From: an uncultured Candidatus Altimarinota bacterium
GTDB lineage: Bacteria; Patescibacteriota; Gracilibacteria; BD1-5; JAGOOR01
Assembly: GCA_937920005.1 (NCBI GenBank)
Contig: CALETF010000148.1
Location: forward strand, 1 to 24,220
DNA length: 24,220 bases
Direction of reading: 5' to 3'
In this document: positions 20,201 to 24,220 of the stretch, in pieces
Layout: each line of letters opens with the position of its first letter
Position numbering within the stretch: the stretch's first letter is position 1
The notes under the pieces: model-generated
What the model saw: only the letters and a program-made list of their open reading frames with translations
Databases searched by the model: none
Told to the model about the DNA's origin: nothing
Made by a program: the position numbers and the translations under genes

Positions 20201-20718
20201 GAGCACCAGTGAAGACTGTCGTCGTCGATGGTGGTGATATCCGTATCAAGACAGATTTGATATACAGTGGCGCAGGGAAAACACTCCTCATCATCGCTCG
20301 AAAAAATACAAATGGTCAAGGCGGTAACATCATCATCGATACCAACGTCAAACGTATCGATGCTATTCTCATCGCTGATGGTGGTGCGCTCAAGAGTAGC
20401 GATGCGACACTCCCAGGTGAGAGACTCACGATCAATGGTCGTATCTATTCATACAACACTCGTGGAGGATCTCTCTCAGTGTCTGGTGTTGATTTGATTG
20501 ATGCAGCCGTACCAAAGAGATTCACCAATGCTTCCCTCGTGAATGCTGGTAGTCTCACCGATGCTCGCGTGCAAGACCTCGAGAGATTCCGTCCTATGTT
20601 CGCTGATGGTACAAACACCTGTAGTCTCACAGTGAACTACACAGCATTTACCACAGCGAATCTCCCAGCACTTCTCAAACGTCCAAGTACATTTGCTGGT
20701 GGAAGTTGTGGGTTTTAA
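11206..20718 (+). CDS. Giant secreted repetitive Cys-rich surface protein (3170 aa)
   Basis: One frame runs from the ATG to a TAA at 20716 with 32 TGA codons read as glycine and no TAA or TAG. An N-terminal signal peptide (hydrophobic residues ~8-25, likely cut after VAQ near 28) implies Sec export. Layout by residue: unique Cys-containing region 30-315; Cys-rich motif CSEGQYFCSAENIC at 317 with relatives near 1044, 1293 and 2208, the last three followed by a CN-x-C-x-E-SCxC-x-DC knot; three ~85-residue modules at 342-600; FCREQG modules at ~896, ~972 and ~1761; FGG-type units at 1368, 1426 and 1670; three 58-residue tandem repeats at 1486-1659; a Thr-rich linker near 2180; Ig-like stretches with D-x-AGN motifs in ~2640-2880; and a C-terminal beta-rich domain. 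No enzymatic motif is recognised. An adhesin or cell-surface contact role is inference. Confidence 0.88.
12229..13002 (+). repeat. Three tandem ~85-residue modules in the giant gene
   Basis: Copies begin at 12229, 12472 and 12733 (spacings 243 and 261 bases). Each opens with W-x-DV, continues to EYR(Y/F)K, then a W/Y-YAK or WHYPE segment, a (T/S)FVSAxNKxA-like strand, and ends in a Q-(I/M)-Q-K/R motif. Copies 2 and 3 share RPGVPA followed by TGA and DFW. A fourth relative is in the next gene at 21489 (WVDVPL, CEYRF, ending IEKLC). Confidence 0.85.
13891..14307 (+). repeat. Duplicated FCREQG module in the giant gene
   Basis: Two ~75-residue copies, starting near 13891 and 14119. Each has G(R/K)PV(Y/F)(S/A)RD, SPAQFCREQ, a glycine, a variable stretch, SLWNG-x-VWEIN and then an EV-x-C ending. 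In the first copy the glycine after FCREQ is TGA (13948); in the second it is GGA. A third, more distant copy at about 16486-16720 has FCREQ-GGA. The shared Cys suggests disulfide-linked extracellular modules. Confidence 0.85.
15661..16182 (+). repeat. 174-base tandem repeat, three copies
   Basis: Exact period of 174 bases (58 codons): copies start at 15661, 15835 and 16009. The protein unit runs CGGY, (M/R)-(I/L)STTNLTSGETC, MFGNGGT, QYS-WSCTQLQSG, PLYTGPLY. Copies 1 and 2 are nearly identical at DNA level over long blocks (for example from 15691 and 15865); copy 3 is diverged in its second half. This is a recent in-frame expansion. Confidence 0.93.
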
Positions 20719-20789
20719 TACACCATAATCTTATGAAAAGAAAGTCTCTTTTCTCTCAACAATAACAAATAATGATACAATCTCTCTAA

Positions 20790-20795
20790 TATAAT
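20790..20795 (+). promoter_or_regulatory. Putative -10 box for the 428-aa surface-protein gene
   Basis: A perfect TATAAT that ends six bases before the ATG at 20802. No good -35 box is seen 15-18 bases upstream. If used, the transcript would start at or next to the ATG and be leaderless. The 83-base gap after the giant gene also holds a weak hairpin without a T run. Confidence 0.5.
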
Positions 20796-20801
20796 TCCTC
20801 T

Positions 20802-22088
20802 ATGAAAAAGCCCCTCCTCCTTGGCATTATTTGAATCACTCTCATCGCTCTCACAGCAACAACCCTCTATGCTCAAACAGCAACAGGTACTTCTCTGGTC
20901 GACAAGATGAAGGCTGCTGTTCATACCTTTACCCTCTCAGCTGACCTCAATGCTGGACAAACAGGTTTTGAATCAGCACCAATAGCCGGGAAGAAGACAG
21001 GTGGTATTCTCACAGCAGGGGAGTGGAATCGTGTGCTTGAATTATTGGGGCAAGGTGGCGGTGGTGACTCAGTTTATTTTACAGCTCTTCACACGACTGC
21101 ACAATCAATACCAGCTAATGCTATTGGAAATGCTCAGGGCACATTGGTCGCTCCCTATACAGATGCAAGTGGCGCGGTAAATAAGACGACATGACTTTTT
21201 ACGGCTCCAGTGAGCGGATATTATTATCTCAATGGACACGTACATTATTTCACAACAACAGATGCAAATACCTTTGTACAATTTATAGGAGCTGGAGGAA
21301 CTAAAAGTGTGTGGTGAACTCGTTCGAGCGGCTCTGATAAACCTATGAATGAGGTAAATACTGTCTGGTATCTCAATGCTGGTGAAACAGTTGGTCTCTA
21401 TCTCTGGAACGACAAACCCTCTACAAATGTCTATGCTCGATTCACGGGTATATTGATAAATGGTGGAGGAGGTTCAGGTAATGCTGGTTGGGTTGATGTT
21501 CCTCTTACGGATACTAATCCATTTGATAAAACATGTGAATATAGATTTACTATCAATACCAATGGTGATAATGCATCAATAGGTGGTACTAATCCTGTAT
21601 TTTATGCAGCAGCAGTTGATCCGTTTGCAATAACCTACGTTTCTCATTCTAGTGTTATAAGTCATATATTAGCGAGTAGCAAAAATGTATTCAGAAATAA
21701 TTGAACTTCAGTTTATACTGTCACAAAGATTGAAAAACTCTGTGGCGGTGGAAGTGGTGGAGGTGGTAGTTCTTCTTCTGAATTACAACTCAGCAATGAG
21801 TCACCTACTACTGTCCCAAATTTTATTGAAGCCACGAAGTATTGTAAAAATCTCACAGAAGGTGGGTATAGTGATTGGAGATTTCCAAATCTAAGTGAGC
21901 TTTTTGTCTTTGCGCCAATTTCTACAGATACAAATTTTCTCTGGACCAATGCCGTCGATTATTCCCAATGAACCGCAAATGCGAATCCGGGATATTGGGG
22001 CAAACTCCGTATGTCAGATGGATATTTTTCAGCAACTTCAGGCCCTGGGGATGATGTCGCATATGTGCGCTGTGTGCGTTGATCATAA
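20802..22088 (+). CDS. Secreted surface protein with C1q-like and DUF1566-like domains
   Basis: 428 residues with six TGA glycines (20832, 21192, 21315, 21702, 21969, 22080) and a TAA stop. Signal peptide residues 1-22 end in TLYA; a conserved head follows (GTSLVDKMKAAVHTF, then ILTAGEWNRVLEL). Residues ~90-220 resemble a C1q/TNF beta-sandwich: TTG-LFTAPVSGYYYLNGHV, with the first G from TGA, and LNAGETVGLYLW ending YARFTGILI. Residues ~230-312 are the WVDVPL module shared with the giant protein. After a Gly/Ser linker, residues ~330-427 look like a DUF1566 (Lcl C-terminal) domain: GYSDWRFPNLSEL, a W-T motif and the terminal VAYVRCVR. No catalytic role is evident; ligand binding or adhesion at the surface is inferred. 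Confidence 0.85.
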
Positions 22089-22114
22089 AATGCCCTAAAT
22101 TATTTGCAGTATTC

Positions 22115-22120
22115 TAAAAT
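22115..22120 (+). promoter_or_regulatory. Putative -10 box for the second paralog
   Basis: TAAAAT (five of six consensus bases) ends six bases before the ATG at 22127, the same geometry as the TATAAT of the upstream paralog. No convincing -35 is seen. Read-through from the upstream gene is an alternative, since only 38 bases separate them. Confidence 0.35.
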
Positions 22121-22126
22121 TTATCT

Positions 22127-23420
22127 ATGAAAGTATCCCCCCTCCTCGCCTGAGTCGCTTGACTCACTCTGATCGCTCTCACAGCGACAACTCTCTACGC
22201 TCAAACAGTCACGGGCACTTCTCTCGTCGACAAGATGAAAGCTGCCGTCCATACGTTCACGCTCTCAGCTGATCCCTGGACAAACAGGATTTGAGTCATC
22301 ACCAGTAGCTGGGAAGAAAACAGGGAATATGCTCACAGCAGGGGAATGGAATCGTATGCTTGAGATTGTTGCCAATGCTGGAGGTGGAGTATCCGATGCA
22401 GAAGTGGTAACCTCGCAAGATGTCTGAGCGGCAGCAGGGACGAGTTATGCAAATCGCTGGTCAGAAGCAAATTGTCCTGCTTGAAAAAAAATTATCTCAG
22501 GAGGCTGTGCATACCCAAATACTCGTAATAGTTTTATACACAATGCTCCAAAGAGCGATCTCAGTGGTTGGACTTGTTGAGGCATAGCCTATAACGGAGA
22601 TATCAGCCCTACAAGTGCCGAGTATCCAACTCGCCCAACAGCATACGCTGTCTGTGGTACATATGGAGATGGTGGGAGCAGTAGTTCATGATCTTCTACT
22701 CCATGAAATCCATTATTTTACTATTGTACCAATGCTCAGTCACTTGACTCAACAAATGTTCCGTGCTATGGAGCGAGTAGAAATCAGGGTCTCTGAGACG
22801 GGAGATATAGAGTCGTGAGCTGTCATATAAAAGGAAGCACCTGACATGAAAGTATCAATAGTCAGCTACTGAATTTCGGACGCACTGGTCTCGCAACTAT
22901 GCAAGATAAATGGAACTCTCTCTACACAGATAGCCAATGGCAGCTCTGTATCGAGTGATCAGTTTTAGTGGTTGATACACAGTCAAGCAGCTCTGGCAGT
23001 AGCTCCTCTTCGCCAAGTAATCTCGTCTATATCAATCCTGATAATACAAATTTTGCTCCCCTTGCCTGTACGCCGGGCGTAAACTACATGATCAATCCTA
23101 TTGCCTTTAGTGCTACCAGTGCTACAGCATATACAACACAAAAAGTTGCCGTATTAAGCGCAGGAAACTGGCGAGTAAAAGGCACTGGTTTTCTCCGAAA
23201 TAGAAATATAGATTCAGGGAGAAATCATATATTGAGGGCCAGTACAGTTATAGGTGGCACCACGACACATATCTATACCAATTCTGTAGATACCGGTATT
23301 TACTGAAGTAGATTTGATGAGACCGTGTCTGTTCCTACAGGTAAAACAGCTGAAATTCTAATTTGAGTTCAGAATATGTCTCTTTACGGAGGTAATATCG
23401 TTGCGTGGTGCACAAACTAG
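22127..23420 (+). CDS. Secreted surface protein paralog with a frameshift near its N-terminus
   Basis: The first 49 codons encode a signal peptide and head nearly identical to the upstream paralog (LTLIALTATTLYAQT, GTSLVDKMKAAVHTFTLSAD). The frame then fails: the homologous continuation (GQTGFESSPVAGKKTGNM, then LTAGEWNRMLEI) is in the +1 frame from 22278 and runs open to TAG at 23418. Staying in frame gives unrelated residues to a TAA at 22526. Joined at CCC-TGG (22274-22279) the product is about 430 residues, like its 428-residue neighbour, with 12 TGA glycines. The body has a Cys-containing part (SGGCAYPNT, GWTCGGIAYN), a Ser-rich linker and a beta-rich C-terminal domain unlike the paralog's. 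It may be a sequencing or real 1-base error, a decayed gene, or programmed +1 frameshifting. The 3' piece alone could start at ATG 22329. Confidence 0.72.
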
Positions 23421-23434
23421 TCAGATAAAGTAAT

Positions 23435-23462
23435 TTTACATTATATAATTATAGTGTATAAT
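23435..23462 (+). promoter_or_regulatory. Promoter of the small hypothetical gene
   Basis: TTTACA (23435-23440), a 16-base spacer and a perfect TATAAT (23457-23462). The -10 ends six bases before the ATG at 23469, so initiation about seven bases downstream falls on the start codon: a leaderless transcript is expected. This is the best-formed example of that geometry in the window. Confidence 0.72.
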
Positions 23463-23468
23463 ACTCAC

Positions 23469-23786
23469 ATGAATGAGACGCCGATACATTCCGTTTTTTC
23501 AGTTTACAGAAGTATTGGAAGAAAAGCATGATTATGCAATCAGCTCAATTGTGCTGAGTGTGATTGCCCTGCTATCGTTGCGCTAGCTCTCCGTGGAAGA
23601 ATCGAATCACCAGAAGACCTTCGAGCGAGTGTCGAGTTGTCTCCAGATATCCGAGACCTCATATGTACTACTGCGCAAAGAATCGTGGAATCGACCTATT
23701 GAGGTGATCTATGTCCTATGACTGAACACACTCAGCCACTTCTTCCTGGAAGGAGATTAAGAGAAGGTTCTGATGATGAGCTCTAG
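23469..23786 (+). CDS. Hypothetical small Cys-containing protein (105 aa)
   Basis: 105 residues with two TGA glycines (23529 and 23703) and a TAG stop. I do not recognise the family. The N-terminal third contains a cysteine cluster, LCNQLNCAECDCP, that could bind a metal or an Fe-S centre. It is followed by a helix-like stretch (IVALALRGRIESPEDLRA, then VELSPDIRDLICTTAQRIVE) and an acidic, arginine-containing C-terminus with a further CPM. There is no signal peptide, so it is probably cytoplasmic. Support for a real gene is the strong promoter placed exactly for a leaderless start, an open frame only under code 25, and codon use like its neighbours. Confidence 0.62.
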
Positions 23787-23804
23787 GAAAGTAGAAAAAT
23801 AGAT

Positions 23805-23832
23805 TTGACAATTCCTGTAGCGATACTATACT
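23805..23832 (+). promoter_or_regulatory. Strong sigma70-type promoter
   Basis: A consensus TTGACA (23805-23810), 16-base spacer and TATACT (23827-23832). Expected start near 23839, leaving a leader of about 114 bases before the ATG at 23953. This is unlike the leaderless geometry of the other promoters here. It lies 18 bases after the stop of the small upstream gene. Confidence 0.75.
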
Positions 23833-23858
23833 CCCCGCATACCATTTTTCCCGATCTT

Positions 23859-23870
23859 TTCGTGCACGAA
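23859..23870 (+). promoter_or_regulatory. Perfect 12-base palindrome in the leader
   Basis: ttcgtgcacgaa is its own reverse complement and lies about 20 bases after the expected transcription start. It could be an operator half-site pair for a dimeric repressor, or a short 4-bp stem with a tgca loop in RNA. One 12-base palindrome can also occur by chance. Confidence 0.3.
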
Positions 23871-23897
23871 CCAATGAGATAACTCGTCCGTGTTTCT

Positions 23898-23923
23898 CGT
23901 ATAGGGGTACCTATACGGTTTTT
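23898..23923 (+). terminator. Terminator-like hairpin in the leader (possible attenuator)
   Basis: Arms cgtatagg (23898-23905) and cctatacg (23910-23917) with loop ggta, followed by G and five T. It lies between the promoter at 23805 and the gene at 23953, so it would either end a short RNA of about 85 bases or act as an attenuator. It could also terminate read-through from the upstream gene. Confidence 0.6.
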
Positions 23924-23952
23924 CTGTGTCTTTTATCCTCTTTTATTCAGTT

Positions 23953-24220
23953 ATGACTGCGAAAAAAACTACCAAGCCTGCAAAAAAAGCAGGTGCAAAA
24001 GTGTCTCCAAAGAAGACAACGAAGCCAAAGCAAGCTCCAAAACCAAAGAAGCCAGCTCCAAAAAAAGTTGCCAAAACAGTCAAAAAATTAACCCCAAAAA
24101 AAGTGATCAAAACACAAAAAACAGCAAAAGCTGCAACAAAAAAAGCAGCTCCTAAAAAGACTGTGCCAGTGAAGGCAGTAAAAGTAAAAACTGCTCCAAT
24201 CAAAGCGGTTAAGTCAAAAC
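23953..24220 (+). CDS. Lys/Ala/Pro-rich basic protein, 5' part
   Basis: The first 89 codons are visible; the gene runs past the window end. Composition is almost entirely Lys, Ala, Pro, Thr and Val in PKK, AKK and KTxK repeats (starts TAKKTTKPAKKAGAKVSPKK). This resembles histone-H1-like nucleoid proteins (HctA/AlgP type) or the basic tail of a DNA- or RNA-binding protein whose folded domain lies outside the window. It has no signal peptide and no TGA so far. Its start closely resembles the N-terminal tail of L29 at 2824 (TKKTTKPAKKTEAPKKAQ). The strong promoter suggests high expression. A specific function cannot be assigned. Confidence 0.72.
   Translation, partial: MTAKKTTKPAKKAGAKVSPKKTTKPKQAPKPKKPAPKKVAKTVKKLTPKKVIKTQKTAKAATKKAAPKKTVPVKAVKVKTAPIKAVKSK

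Noticed and set aside
20735..20753. Hairpin gaaaaga/tcttttc after the giant gene as a terminator
   Set aside because: The stem is A/T-rich and weak and lacks a following T run.
221..23786. In-frame TGA codons as real stops, pseudogenes or selenocysteine sites
   Set aside because: They fall on conserved glycines in essential proteins and on glycine columns of internal repeats; the frames continue with full homology; no SECIS-like pattern or Cys context is seen.
221..23786. UGA read as tryptophan (code 4, Mycoplasma type)
   Set aside because: Trp is encoded by TGG throughout, and TGA columns (HPHGGG, SLKKG, MGHK, RYANVYG) are Gly, not Trp, in the families.

Overview
The window is a piece of chromosome from a bacterium of the Candidate Phyla Radiation that reads UGA as glycine (genetic code 25), which points to Gracilibacteria (BD1-5) or Absconditabacteria (SR1). 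The sequence shows this directly. Universally conserved glycines of L2, S19, S3, L16, L15, SecY, UDP-sugar epimerase and alanine racemase are encoded by TGA, every gene ends in TAA or TAG, and within one large gene repeat copies carry TGA where sister copies carry GGA, GGG or GGT. Which of the two lineages it is cannot be decided from this window. All genes are on the + strand.

Positions 1-9087 hold the S10/spc ribosomal protein operon: rplW (partial), rplB, rpsS, rplV, rpsC, rplP, rpmC, rpsQ, rplN, rplX, rplE, rpsN, rpsH, rplF, rplR, rpsE, rplO, secY and rplS, closed by a strong intrinsic terminator. rpmD (L30) is absent between rpsE and rplO, as is known for CPR bacteria. rplS follows secY, where adk, map and infA are common in other bacteria. 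None of the genes has a Shine-Dalgarno sequence; their upstream regions are T/C-rich.

Positions 9089-11115 hold a two-gene unit of envelope sugar and peptidoglycan metabolism: a GalE-type NAD-dependent epimerase and an alanine racemase, overlapping by 11 bases.

Positions 11206-23420 are a surface-protein locus that looks like debris under the standard code but is coherent under code 25. It has one 9.5-kb gene for a secreted, repetitive, Cys-rich protein of 3170 residues with 32 in-frame TGA codons. It is followed by two paralogous secreted proteins of about 430 residues. The first paralog carries a C1q/TNF-like domain, a module shared with the giant protein, and a C-terminal DUF1566/Lcl-type domain. 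The second has a net frameshift at a CCC-TGG site near its N-terminus. SecY would export all three. In such epibiotic or predatory lineages they are candidates for host-cell contact, but that role is inference.

Positions 23435-24220 hold a small Cys-containing hypothetical protein behind a near-consensus promoter, then a second strong promoter with a long leader containing a terminator-like hairpin, and the start of a Lys/Ala/Pro-rich basic protein that runs off the window. Several non-ribosomal genes have a -10-like box ending 6-7 bases before the ATG, which suggests leaderless mRNAs.
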